From positions 492,097-556,096 of the forward strand of contig NZ_AYZG01000051.1 of assembly GCF_001436695.1 (NCBI RefSeq): a stretch of 64,000 nt of DNA, in the 5' to 3' direction. Shown here in pieces: positions 38,304 through 47,125 of this stretch (within the stretch, counting starts at the first letter, position 1; each line of letters begins with the position of its first letter). The notes below the pieces were generated by a model, which saw only the letters and a list, made by a program, of their open reading frames with translations, was not told where the DNA came from and did not search any database. The DNA is from Lactobacillus taiwanensis DSM 21401 (GTDB lineage Bacteria; Bacillota; Bacilli; Lactobacillales; Lactobacillaceae). The position numbers and the translations under genes are program-made.

Positions 38304-38342
38304 GGGTCAAAATCGATACCACCGTATGACGGTTAGCGACCC
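38304..38342 (-). promoter_or_regulatory. Structured leader upstream of cggR
   Basis: Nested inverted repeats: outer GGGTC (38304-38308) with GACCC (38338-38342), inner ACCGT (38321-38325) with ACGGT (38329-38333). It lies in the 5' untranslated region, 18 nt before the cggR start. It may be part of a CggR operator or an RNA structure that limits cggR translation; the sequence does not decide. Confidence 0.45.
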
Positions 38343-38360
38343 AAAAAGCTTAAAAATATT

Positions 38361-38396
38361 AGAGAGACGTGATTTAAATTAAATTCACATTTCTCT
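38361..38396 (-). promoter_or_regulatory. Candidate CggR operator palindrome
   Basis: An imperfect inverted repeat with outer AGAGA/TCTCT, inner GTGA/TCAC arms, immediately downstream of the predicted start of transcription, where B. subtilis CggR also binds. Sequence is not the B. subtilis CGGGAC consensus, so the assignment is inference from location. Confidence 0.45.
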
Positions 38397-38407
38397 CGAC
38401 AGTTTTT

Positions 38408-38436
38408 AGTATAGCAATATCTTTTTTTAAATTCAA
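38408..38436 (-). promoter_or_regulatory. Promoter of cggR-gap cluster
   Basis: On the minus strand TTGAAT (38436-38431), 17-bp spacer with TG at the extended position, TATACT (38413-38408). Confidence 0.7.
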
Positions 38437-38460
38437 GACATATCACCCATAATAATTAAT

Positions 38461-38488
38461 TTGTACTTTTTACTTTTTTTGATATACT
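38461..38488 (+). promoter_or_regulatory. Promoter of tRNA-Arg
   Basis: TTGTAC (38461-38466), 16-bp spacer, TATACT (38483-38488), 15 nt before the mature 5' end of the tRNA. Confidence 0.65.
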
Positions 38489-38503
38489 TATTCTTAGTTT
38501 GAA

Positions 38504-38575
38504 GTGCCCTTAGTGTAATGGATCGCACGTAAGATTCCGGTTCTTAAAATCTGAGTTCGACTCTCAGGGGGCGCA
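38504..38575 (+). tRNA. tRNA-Arg (anticodon CCG)
   Basis: The cloverleaf folds: acceptor GTGCCCT (38504-38510) with GGGGCGC (38568-38574), anticodon stem TAAGA/TCTTA with loop TTCCGGT (anticodon CCG, reading CGG), and T arm CTGAG-TTCGACT-CTCAG. The discriminator is A38575 and CCA is not encoded (TAG follows). A dedicated promoter and terminator flank it. CGG is rare in such AT-rich genomes. Confidence 0.92.
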
Positions 38576-38585
38576 TAGATATCTA

Positions 38586-38618
38586 TCAGCCAGTCAGCTT
38601 ATTTGACTGGCTTTTTCT
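38586..38618 (+). terminator. Terminator of tRNA-Arg
   Basis: AGCCAGTCA (38588-38596) pairs with TGACTGGCT (38604-38612) followed by TTTTCT. Confidence 0.85.
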
Positions 38619-38730
38619 AATTCAAAATAATCATTTTATTCCTTATTTTAGGAAAAGACTATCATTTGTAAGCATTTTCGTTATAATTAAATTTGATATT
38701 AATTATATACAAAAATATAAAGGCAATTTT

Positions 38731-39879
38731 ATGATTGAAGAAGAAAAAAGTCCGATACCAAAAAAATGCTTTGGCCCACGCTGGCGATGATGGCATTTTC
38801 AACTGTTTGAGGCTTTGGAAATGTTGTTAACGGATATGTTTACTTTGATGGTACAAAAGTCGTATTCAGTTGGATTTTAATGTTTCTACTATACTTTGTT
38901 CCATACGCATTAATGGTTGGAGAACTAGGAGCCACCTTTAAAAACGCTAATACTGGTGTCTCCTCCTGGGTTAATCCAAATTATGATGTTTGCAGCTCCA
39001 GCAATTAATCCATATGCAGGCTGCTATTCGATCAATTTAAATTGGAAGAGTTTAATGCCTGCATTTAATCTTAAATACTTAACTTCACTTTCAATTTTAG
39101 TTTTTGCTGTTGGCGGGTGTGAAAAGATTTCTCCATATGTTAACAAAGTTAAAATCCATCAAAAAACTTTCCCAAAGCAATGATGGCTTTAACACTCATG
39201 GTTATGATATCTGCCATCTTAGGAACTTTTGCAATGGCTTTGATGTTTAACCCTAAATATTGTTAATAACAACTTAAATAAATATATTTCAAATGGTGCT
39301 TACATGGCCTTTCAACGTTTAGATGAACATTATCATGTTGGCGGATTATTTATGTACATTTATTCTTGGTGTAATGTTATTGGTCAATTTTCAACTTTGG
39401 TAATTAGTATTGATGCCCCATTGAGAATGCTACTTGGTAGTAAAGATACTAAAAACTTTATTCCTAAGAAATTACTTAAGATTAATAAACATGATGCCTA
39501 CATTAATGGTATTTGGATGGTTGTAATTTTATCTGGTGGCTTAATTGTTACTCAAGCAGTTATGGCACAATTGGTTAAATTGAACTCAACCACAATGCCA
39601 ATACGCTATTTATGGGTATTTGCCGCATATATTGCACTTAGAAAACAACAAAAGAAATTTGATACTTCCTATCAAATGACTAAAAATCAAGGTTTAGCTT
39701 ACACACCCGGAATCTGGTGTTTTATTGTTACTGCTGCTTGTTGTATTTTAGGAATCTACTCACCAGATCCATTCACTCTCTTCCTTAATATTATTACTCC
39801 AATTATTCTGATTGCTTTAGGCTTAATTTTACCAGCAATCATGAAAAAGGAAGACGGCAACATTCCATTAATGAATTAA
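38731..39879 (+). pseudogene. Decayed APC-family amino acid permease
   Basis: Pieces of one amino acid/polyamine/organocation transporter lie in order on the plus strand. From about 38780 the frame reads TLAMMAFSTV-stop-GFGNVVNGYVYFDG, through VGELGATFKNANTGVSSWVN to 38982, then in another frame MMFAAPAINPYAG...SILVFAVGGCEKISPYVN, then MMALTLMVMISAILGTFAMAL, and finally 191 residues (39304-39879) of the C-terminal half. Lesions seen: early stop at 38788-38790, in-frame TGA at 38808-38810 where Trp is expected, a frame change with a likely internal deletion near 38955-38985, and frame changes near 39175 and 39260. The C-terminal frame alone would lack the transport core. It resembles glutamate/GABA-antiporter-like permeases. 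Confidence 0.85.
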
Positions 39880-39942
39880 TTAGAAATGAACGATGTAACT
39901 ATCCCATCGTTTATTTCTATACATAAATTTAAGCTTGATTAG

Positions 39943-39971
39943 TTGACATGATTAAAAGTAAGTGATTTAAT
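39943..39971 (+). promoter_or_regulatory. Promoter of clpP
   Basis: TTGACA (39943-39948), 17-bp spacer, TTTAAT (39966-39971). The -10 runs straight into the CIRCE element, so a bound repressor would block it. Confidence 0.7.
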
Positions 39972-39997
39972 TAGCACTGTACTTATTAGAGTGCTAA
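39971..39997 (+). promoter_or_regulatory. CIRCE element (HrcA operator)
   Basis: TTAGCACTG, 9-nt spacer, GAGTGCTAA. The consensus is TTAGCACTC-N9-GAGTGCTAA, so only one base of 18 differs. It indicates control of clpP by HrcA. No CtsR-type heptad repeat is seen. Confidence 0.88.
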
Positions 39998-40019
39998 TTT
40001 TGTTTAGGAGGTAAAATTA

Positions 40020-40607
40020 ATGCTCGTACCTACAGTTGTTGAACAAACTGCACGTGGCGAACGTGCTTACGACATTTATTCAAGATTATTAAAAGATAGA
40101 ATCATTATGCTTAGTGGTGAAATTAACGACCAAATGGCTAATTCCATCATTGCCCAACTTTTATTCTTAGATGCACAAGATAATACTAAAGATATTTCTC
40201 TTTACATTAACTCTCCAGGTGGTGTTATTACCTCTGGTTTAGCAATTATGGATACAATGAACTTTATTAAATCAGATGTATCTACAATTGCAATCGGTAT
40301 GGCTGCTTCTATGGCTTCCATTCTTTTAACTAGCGGAGCTAAAGGTAAGCGTTTCGCATTGCCAAACTCAACTGTTCTTATTCACCAACCATTAGGTGGT
40401 GCTCAAGGCCAGCAAACTGATATTCAAATCGCAGCTAACGAAATCTTGAAGAGCCGTAAAAAGCTTAACCAAATTTTGCATGAAACTACTGGTCAACCGC
40501 TTGATAAAATTCTTAAGGATACTGAACGTGATAACTACTTATCAGCAGAAGAAGCTAAAGATTACGGCTTAATTGATGATATCTTGGTTAACCAAAAGAA
40601 AGATTAA
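40020..40607 (+). CDS. clpP: ATP-dependent Clp protease proteolytic subunit ClpP
   Basis: 195-residue serine peptidase that forms the barrel of ClpXP/ClpCP/ClpEP. Catalytic Ser97 (GMAASMAS), His122 (LIHQPLGG) and an Asp near residue 171 are present. N-terminal [24 protein letters not shown] is typical, with a short propeptide possible. Strong AGGAGG ribosome site. Regulated by HrcA judging from the CIRCE element. It would degrade tmRNA-tagged proteins. Confidence 0.98.
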   Translation: MLVPTVVEQTARGERAYDIYSRLLKDRIIMLSGEINDQMANSIIAQLLFLDAQDNTKDISLYINSPGGVITSGLAIMDTMNFIKSDVSTIAIGMAASMASILLTSGAKGKRFALPNSTVLIHQPLGGAQGQQTDIQIAANEILKSRKKLNQILHETTGQPLDKILKDTERDNYLSAEEAKDYGLIDDILVNQKKD

Positions 40608-40625
40608 TAAACAAATTAAATAGAC

Positions 40626-40657
40626 AAAAAAGAGCTCAAATTGAGCTCTTTTTTTAT
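40626..40657. terminator. Bidirectional terminator between clpP and whiA
   Basis: AAAGAGCTCAA and TTGAGCTCTTT arms around one A (40629-40652), flanked by A and T runs in both directions. Confidence 0.85.
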
Positions 40658-41599
40658 CTAATTTTCTTCTTTTAATTGTCGTGCCATTTCACGAATTTTT
40701 TGAAACCGATGATTAACTCCAGATTTTGAAATTGGACCATCTGGCACTTGTGCAGCAACTTCTTTAAGTGAAAGTTCTGGATGCGAGAGTCTAAAACGAG
40801 CTAAAATAGATAACTTTTCAGGTAAATTATCTAAGCCTACTTTTTCTTCGATTAATTGAATATCTTCAACTTGCTTAGCAGCTGCATTTGCTGTCTTTTT
40901 TAAGTTAGCCGTATCACAATTTACTAAGCGATTTACAGAATTACGCATATCTCGCATAATTCTTAAGTCTTCAAAAGCTAACATCGCATTGACGGCCCCA
41001 ACAATATGCAAAAAATCTCCAATTTTTTCAGCTTCTTTTAGATATACAATATAGCCACTCCGCCTCTTTGTAGCTTTTGCGTTTAAATAAAAGTAGCTAT
41101 TCATCAACTTTAATAAGTCATTATTGTGATCTTCGTATAAGGAATAGATTTCTAAATGATAACGACTAGTTTCTGGATTATTTACACTTCCAGAAGCTAG
41201 AAATGCTCCTCTCAAATAAGACATTGCTCTTTGCTCAGAGGTCATTATTTTTTGGGGAATCCCGGTAATAAACCCACTCTCACTATTAAATATTTCTAAA
41301 TCATTCAAAATTTCATGAACTTGATTTTGAAGTCTAACCAAATATTGATAATTTTTCTTTAGTTTCATCTTTTTAGAAACAATCAATAAAGGTTCGATTT
41401 TATAAGCTGTTTTAATAAGAGAAAAAATTCTTCTAGCAATAGCCGGATTTTCAGTAGTTATATCTAAACTAAATTGACGATCATGCAGGCTGAGTACTCC
41501 ATTCATCCGTAAAAAAGCTGCTAATTCTGCTTTAGCATGTTCTGGATGAACTGGCAGACTAGTAAGTTCTTTTTTTACATCACTTGCGTACGAAACCAT
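40658..41599 (-). CDS. whiA: WhiA DNA-binding protein
   Basis: 313-residue protein with an N-terminal LAGLIDADG-like fold (about 1-200) and a C-terminal helix-turn-helix (about 225-313, with [27 protein letters not shown]). WhiA in Firmicutes influences cell division and chromosome segregation. Last gene of the rapZ-yvcK-whiA operon; its start overlaps the end of yvcK by 1 nt. Confidence 0.96.
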   Translation of the reverse strand: MVSYASDVKKELTSLPVHPEHAKAELAAFLRMNGVLSLHDRQFSLDITTENPAIARRIFSLIKTAYKIEPLLIVSKKMKLKKNYQYLVRLQNQVHEILNDLEIFNSESGFITGIPQKIMTSEQRAMSYLRGAFLASGSVNNPETSRYHLEIYSLYEDHNNDLLKLMNSYFYLNAKATKRRSGYIVYLKEAEKIGDFLHIVGAVNAMLAFEDLRIMRDMRNSVNRLVNCDTANLKKTANAAAKQVEDIQLIEEKVGLDNLPEKLSILARFRLSHPELSLKEVAAQVPDGPISKSGVNHRFQKIREMARQLKEEN

Positions 41600-42639
41600 T
41601 AATTATCCTGTTCTTTCTGTCTACGGCAATATGCTTCAAAAGCTAGATTTAAAATTTCGTCTGCTATCTTTTTTCCATCATGGAAAACTAAGCCACTATG
41701 TTGATCAATAAAATCTGCAGTAATAACCCGGCAATCTTGAGCACGTAAACCAGCAAAATCATTTCTTACAGGTTCAAGATAAGCATCATAATCATTAGGA
41801 TTAAATTTACTCATATCAATTTTGGCTCCATTAACTAGAGCGGTATTAATATAATGTCCCCCTAAATGTTCATTAATAACTTGAACGTGTTCCGCCGCTG
41901 TAAAATGATCAGTCTCTCCTTGCTGGGTCATAATATTACAGATATAGATAACTTCTGCCTTTGTTTGCCTTACTGCATCCCCCAAGTTAGAGATCATTAA
42001 ATTAGGTAAAATCGAAGTAAATAAGCTGCCTGGGCCAAGAACGACTGCATCTGCCTGCATAATTGCTGCTAAAACTGGTAATACTGCTTTTGGTTCATCA
42101 TCAGAATCAGTATCTGTTACCCATACTCGCTTAATTCTCTTATCCTTGGCAGTAATTTCTGTTTCACCAGCTTCAGTTGTACCGTCAACAAATTCCGCAT
42201 TTAAAGTTAATGGTTCATTAGAAGCAGGAAAAATTCGACCATCAATTCGCATCATTTTAGATAACGATTGAACAGCATCAAAAATATTTCCCTGCATTTC
42301 ATCTAAGGCCGCAATAATTAAATTTCCAATTGCATGACCAGCAAAAAATGAATCAGATGAATTAAAACGATACTGAAAAATATCTTTTTCTTTTTGTGGT
42401 AAATCTGATAAAGAAACTAACACATTTCTAATATCACCTGGGGGTACAACATTAATGTAATTTCTAATTGCACCGGACGATCCGCCATCGTCTGCCACAG
42501 TAACAATAGCTGTTATATCGGCATTTTGCTCCTTTAATGCATTTAAGATAACAGGCAACCCTGTTCCCCCGCCAATAACAACAATTTTAGGGCGACGTCC
42601 GCGGATGACACGTACAATTTTATTTTCTCTGTACGCCAT
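41599..42639 (-). CDS. yvcK: YvcK/GlmR-type UDP-sugar-binding protein
   Basis: 346-residue CofD-like protein, formerly called gluconeogenesis factor. The Rossmann start [15 protein letters not shown] (21-35), [14 protein letters not shown] near 46-59 and [14 protein letters not shown] near 202-215 define it. In B. subtilis it binds UDP-GlcNAc and stimulates GlmS, so it links to peptidoglycan precursor supply. Located 12 nt after rapZ. Confidence 0.95.
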   Translation of the reverse strand: MAYRENKIVRVIRGRRPKIVVIGGGTGLPVILNALKEQNADITAIVTVADDGGSSGAIRNYINVVPPGDIRNVLVSLSDLPQKEKDIFQYRFNSSDSFFAGHAIGNLIIAALDEMQGNIFDAVQSLSKMMRIDGRIFPASNEPLTLNAEFVDGTTEAGETEITAKDKRIKRVWVTDTDSDDEPKAVLPVLAAIMQADAVVLGPGSLFTSILPNLMISNLGDAVRQTKAEVIYICNIMTQQGETDHFTAAEHVQVINEHLGGHYINTALVNGAKIDMSKFNPNDYDAYLEPVRNDFAGLRAQDCRVITADFIDQHSGLVFHDGKKIADEILNLAFEAYCRRQKEQDN

Positions 42640-42651
42640 TATCCCGCTCCT

Positions 42652-43527
42652 CTATTGTCCAATATAACGACTAATTTCTCTATGGGAAATATCAACAGGA
42701 TATTTTTTAGCTAAGTCTACTGCTAATTGACGCGCAATTGAAACACTTCTGTGTTGTCCGCCTGTACAACCAATTGCAATAGTCAATTTTTCTTTTCCTT
42801 CTCCAATATATCCGGGAATAGCCGTTTCTAACATATCTAAAAATTTAGCATAGAACTCTTTAGTTTCTTTCTTGCTCATTACGTAATCAAAAACTCTACG
42901 ATCTAATCCAGTAAATGGTTTGAGCTGTGGAATATAGAATGGATTTGGTAAAAATCTTACGTCCATTACTATATCAGCATCGATGGGAATACCATACTTA
43001 AACCCAAAACTCATAACTTCGATAGAAAAAGTACGAGTATGATTATCTCCAAATTTATCTACCAATTTAGCTTTCAATTCTTTAGTAGACAGACGGGAGG
43101 TATCAATAATTATATTTGAAATATTTTTTGTTCTTGATAAAATAGCTCTTTCTTCTTGAATACCATCAAGTAAACGGCCTGTATGAGCCAAAGGTGGTAA
43201 ACGTCGCGTTTCTTTATATCTAGATACCAAAACATCATCTGATGCATCTAAAAATAAAATAGTCGACTGTACATTTTGACTATCTTCTAATGATTTAATC
43301 TCATCAACCAAATCGTTATAGAAGCTCTTTACTCTTAAGTCAACAACTACCGCTGCCTTACTAAAATCTGAAGAATTATTTATTAATTCCCAGAAACTTC
43401 CCAATAATTCTGGTGGTAAATTGTCTACTACAAAATACCCCATATCTTCTAATGCTTTAATGGCAACAGTTTTACCCGCACCACTCATACCAGTAACAAT
43501 TAACAATTGTTTTTTCTGTTCAGCCAT
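42652..43527 (-). CDS. rapZ: RapZ/YvcJ nucleotide-binding protein
   Basis: 291-residue P-loop protein. Walker A TGMSGAGKT is at about residues 12-20 and Walker B near LFLDASDD; the C-terminal domain has GCTGGQHRSVSIA near 251-263, a conserved ligand site. E. coli RapZ controls GlmZ RNA decay; in Gram-positives YvcJ hydrolyses GTP and affects competence. First gene of the rapZ-yvcK-whiA operon. Confidence 0.96.
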   Translation of the reverse strand: MAEQKKQLLIVTGMSGAGKTVAIKALEDMGYFVVDNLPPELLGSFWELINNSSDFSKAAVVVDLRVKSFYNDLVDEIKSLEDSQNVQSTILFLDASDDVLVSRYKETRRLPPLAHTGRLLDGIQEERAILSRTKNISNIIIDTSRLSTKELKAKLVDKFGDNHTRTFSIEVMSFGFKYGIPIDADIVMDVRFLPNPFYIPQLKPFTGLDRRVFDYVMSKKETKEFYAKFLDMLETAIPGYIGEGKEKLTIAIGCTGGQHRSVSIARQLAVDLAKKYPVDISHREISRYIGQ

Positions 43528-43584
43528 AGCTATCCCTCCTTAACCGCTATTATAACATACCGGGTGTTTCATCTTTTGAATAAA

Positions 43585-43652
43585 AATAAAAAGTCGTTAT
43601 CTAATCATAGGCAAACTTCTTGATAATCCTATGATAAGATACGACCTTTTTT
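43585..43652 (-). terminator. Terminator of the DUF308 gene
   Basis: A long imperfect hairpin: AAAAAGTCGTTATCTAATCATAGG region (43588-43610) against 43627-43650, with TTTTTATTTTTATT on the minus strand. Confidence 0.85.
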
Positions 43653-43655
43653 ATT

Positions 43656-44195
43656 TTATCTATGCATCCATGAAACAAAAATTTCATTGATCCCAAAGAC
43701 CATTAACCAAAAAGCTACTAAATAAACTAAAGTAATAGCAGCTAACATTGGATTGAATAACAAAGCAATGGCAATAATCAAACTAATGATATTCAAAATT
43801 AAGCAAAGAACAAAATATTCAGTTGAATATTCACGCAAATGCCATGAAAAGATAATTCCAATAATTGAGTCAGTCAAGAACCAAATAGCAAATAAAATAG
43901 CTAAGGTAAGACCACCAATTTCACGAGAACATAGGAATAAAACTCCGATTACAATATCAATAATTGCTGAAAGTAAAGTTATCCAACTAATATCAAAGAT
44001 ATTGTGAAATTTTACATATGCAGAAATCCAAATAATTCCTTGTAAAATTGATAAAATACCAAATACAAATACAAATGCTGTTAATCCGCGAGCTGGGTAT
44101 CTTAATAGTAAGAATGATGCAATAACAAATAAAACTCCTGCTATAAAAGTTCCCCAGTCAAAGCCTTGATGTCTAGAACTATAAATGTTGTTCAT
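43656..44195 (-). CDS. DUF308 / HdeD-family membrane protein
   Basis: 179 residues, almost entirely membrane. Six hydrophobic segments in three pairs, near 16-33, 36-57, 70-88, 91-113, 127-146 and 149-170. The repeated G-x-L-x3-G pattern (VIGVLFLCSREIGGLTLAILFAIWFLTDSI) fits the HdeD/DUF308 family. In E. coli HdeD helps acid resistance; the role here is unknown. Single gene with its own terminator, between uvrA and rapZ. Confidence 0.85.
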   Translation of the reverse strand: MNNIYSSRHQGFDWGTFIAGVLFVIASFLLLRYPARGLTAFVFVFGILSILQGIIWISAYVKFHNIFDISWITLLSAIIDIVIGVLFLCSREIGGLTLAILFAIWFLTDSIIGIIFSWHLREYSTEYFVLCLILNIISLIIAIALLFNPMLAAITLVYLVAFWLMVFGINEIFVSWMHR

Positions 44196-44244
44196 TTTAT
44201 TATCCTCCCAGATAATATTTTACACTTAATTTTCTAAAACATCA

Positions 44245-47112
44245 TTAACTTTCCTCTGGCTTTTTCTTCTTGCTCATCAACTGTTTAGTCAATTTTGTAT
44301 CGCGTTCAAGAACAGGTTTTAAATATTGACCAGTATAGCTTTCTTTAACTTCCGCCACTTCTTCAGGAGTACCAGTAGCCACAATCTGACCGCCACCTTC
44401 ACCGCCTTCAGGTCCTAGATCAATTAACCAATCTGCATTTTTAATCACATCTAGATTATGTTCAATAATTAAAACAGTATTTCCTTCATCAACTAAGCGC
44501 TGCAATACTTCTAATAGGCGTTTTATATCATCAGTATGTAAACCAGTAGTTGGTTCATCCAAAATGTAGAAATTATTTCCAGTAGATAACTTTTGAAGTT
44601 CTGAAGCGAGCTTCATTCTTTGGGCTTCTCCTCCAGATAAAGTAGTTGCAGATTGACCCAGTTGTACATAGCCTAAACCTACATCAACAATAGTTTGTAA
44701 CTTACGATGAATCTTAGGAATATTTTCGAAGAACTTACATGCTTCATTAATCGTCATATCCAAAACTTGAGCAATATTCTTTTCACGATACGTTACTTCA
44801 AGCGTTTCTGAATTATATCTAGTACCATGACAAACTTCACACGGCACATAAACATCTGGTAAGAAATTCATTTCAATTTTGATAATTCCATCACCATGAC
44901 ACGCCTCACAGCGTCCTCCCTTAACGTTAAAAGAGAATCTAGCCTTAGTATATCCACGCATCTTAGCTTCATTAGTTTGTGCAAATAAAGTTCGAATATC
45001 GTCAAATACACTAGTATAAGTTGCTGGATTACTACGTGGAGTTCGTCCAATTGGACTTTGATCAATATCAATTATCTTTTCGATATTTTTATAGCCTTTA
45101 ATAGACTTATATTTTCCAGGTTTTGCTGAATTATTATTTAATTTTTGTGCTAAAGCACGCTTCAAGATTAGGTTAACTAATGTTGATTTTCCAGAACCTG
45201 AAACACCTGTTACAACCACAAATTTTCCTAATGGAAAATCTACTGAAATATCTTTTAAATTATTTTCAGTAGCCCCCGTAACAGTAATCTTCTTTCCATT
45301 ACCTTTTCGTCTCCCTAAAGGTACAGGAACAATCTTTTTACCAGATAAATATTGACCAGTTAAAGATTTAGGATTATTCATTACTTCTTTTGGTGTACCG
45401 GCTGCCATTACTTTTCCACCATATACTCCAGCACCAGGTCCCATATCTACTAAGTAATCAGCCTGCTTCATTGTCTCATCATCGTGTTCAACAACAATTA
45501 ACGAATTACCTAAGTCACGCATTTTCTTAAGTGATGAAATAAGACGATCATTATCTCTTTGATGAAGTCCAATAGAAGGTTCATCCAAAATATACATAAC
45601 TCCAGATAAATTAGAACCAATTTGAGTAGCTAATCTAATTCTTTGAGCTTCTCCACCAGACAAAGTTCCAGCAGAACGAGATAAAGTTAAATAATCTAAA
45701 CCCACATTGATTAAGAAAGTTAGTCGATCATGAACTTCTTTTAAAATTGGTTTAGCAATCATTTCTTCTTGCTCAGTCAATTCAACTGAATCAAAGAATT
45801 CTAAAGCATTAGCAATAGATAAATCTGAAGCTTCTGCAATATCTTTACCATTTACTTTTACGGCTAAGGCTTTTTCGTTTAATCGCTTTCCATGACAAGT
45901 TGCACAAGTAAGCTCAGTCATATACTTGCCCATTGCATCCCGCATAAATTTTGACATTGGATGATGGTATCGACGCTCAATATTATTTAAAATTCCTTCA
46001 AATTCTTGAATTGTATCATTTACACCGAAGTCGCCTTCAAGATGGAATTTAATTTTCTTTCCTTTAGAACCATTCAAAATTAAATCCTTTTGACGCTTAG
46101 TCAATTTCTTATATGGTTTATCCAAAGGAATCTTCAATGCCTTACATGCTTGTTCAAGCATAGCAGTATAGTATTTAGAATTAGCCCAAGGTACTAAAGC
46201 TCCTTCGGCTAAAGTTTTGTCCTTATTCGGAATTACTAAATCTTCATCAACCGCCAATTTCATTCCTAATCCATCACAATCAGGACAAGCTCCAAAAGGC
46301 GCATTAAATGAAAATAAGCGTGGCTCCATTTCACCAACTGTAAAACCACAGATTGGACAGGCATAGTATTCAGAAAAATTAATGCGCTCGCCCTTAATTA
46401 CATCAACATCCATATAGCCATCGGCTAAACGAAGAGCAGCTTCTACTGAATCGAATAAACGACTACGGATATCTTCTTTAACGATTAAGCGATCAACCAC
46501 GATGTCAATACTATGACGCTTATTTTTATCAAGAGTAATTTCATCGGTAATTTCATGCATTTCACCATCTACAATGACACGAACATAACCAGCACGTTGA
46601 ATCCGCTTAAATACTTCTTTATGCTCACCCTTTTTAGCTCTAATAACTGGAGCTAAAATTTGAATTCTACTTCTTTCAGGTAAACTCATTACCCGGTCTA
46701 CCATCTGATCTACACTTTGTCTTTCAATTAAAGTACCATCATTTGGACAAACTGGATGACCAACTCGTGCCCAAAGAAGACGCAAATAGTCATTAATTTC
46801 AGTAACCGTACCAACTGTTGAACGGGGATTATGAGAGGTAGTTTTTTGATCAATAGAGATTGCTGGATTTAAACCATCAATTGAATCAACATCAGCCTTA
46901 TCCATTTGACCTAAAAATTGTCTAGCATAACTAGATAAAGATTCTACATATCGTCTTCTACCTTCAGCATATAGAGTATCAAAAGCTAACGAACTTTTTC
47001 CTGATCCTGATAAACCAGTAATGACTACTAATTTATCCTTAGGAATTGATAAACTTATATCCTTTAAATTATGTTCACGTGCTCCGTGAATAACAATTTT
47101 ATCATTCGCCAT
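44245..47112 (-). CDS. uvrA: Excinuclease ABC subunit A
   Basis: 955-residue damage-recognition ATPase of nucleotide excision repair. Two ABC modules: Walker A GLSGSGKS near 31-39 and GVSGSGKS near 640-648, signatures LSGGEAQRIRLA near 490 and LSGGEAQRMKLA near 830. Zinc sites CPIC/CPDC near 255-280 and CEAC/CEVC near 740-765 are intact. It starts 13 nt after uvrB, with which it shares the SOS-type promoter. Confidence 0.98.
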   Translation of the reverse strand: MANDKIVIHGAREHNLKDISLSIPKDKLVVITGLSGSGKSSLAFDTLYAEGRRRYVESLSSYARQFLGQMDKADVDSIDGLNPAISIDQKTTSHNPRSTVGTVTEINDYLRLLWARVGHPVCPNDGTLIERQSVDQMVDRVMSLPERSRIQILAPVIRAKKGEHKEVFKRIQRAGYVRVIVDGEMHEITDEITLDKNKRHSIDIVVDRLIVKEDIRSRLFDSVEAALRLADGYMDVDVIKGERINFSEYYACPICGFTVGEMEPRLFSFNAPFGACPDCDGLGMKLAVDEDLVIPNKDKTLAEGALVPWANSKYYTAMLEQACKALKIPLDKPYKKLTKRQKDLILNGSKGKKIKFHLEGDFGVNDTIQEFEGILNNIERRYHHPMSKFMRDAMGKYMTELTCATCHGKRLNEKALAVKVNGKDIAEASDLSIANALEFFDSVELTEQEEMIAKPILKEVHDRLTFLINVGLDYLTLSRSAGTLSGGEAQRIRLATQIGSNLSGVMYILDEPSIGLHQRDNDRLISSLKKMRDLGNSLIVVEHDDETMKQADYLVDMGPGAGVYGGKVMAAGTPKEVMNNPKSLTGQYLSGKKIVPVPLGRRKGNGKKITVTGATENNLKDISVDFPLGKFVVVTGVSGSGKSTLVNLILKRALAQKLNNNSAKPGKYKSIKGYKNIEKIIDIDQSPIGRTPRSNPATYTSVFDDIRTLFAQTNEAKMRGYTKARFSFNVKGGRCEACHGDGIIKIEMNFLPDVYVPCEVCHGTRYNSETLEVTYREKNIAQVLDMTINEACKFFENIPKIHRKLQTIVDVGLGYVQLGQSATTLSGGEAQRMKLASELQKLSTGNNFYILDEPTTGLHTDDIKRLLEVLQRLVDEGNTVLIIEHNLDVIKNADWLIDLGPEGGEGGGQIVATGTPEEVAEVKESYTGQYLKPVLERDTKLTKQLMSKKKKPEES

Positions 47113-47125
47113 CTAATTTCCTCCT

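Noticed and set aside
38808..38810. In-frame TGA in the permease read as recoding (selenocysteine or Trp)
   Set aside because: Several other frame changes in the same gene show ordinary decay, and no SECIS-like structure is seen.
39304..39879. A 191-residue open frame that could be called a permease gene
   Set aside because: It is the C-terminal half of a transporter whose N-terminal half is broken upstream in other frames; no good ribosome site precedes it.
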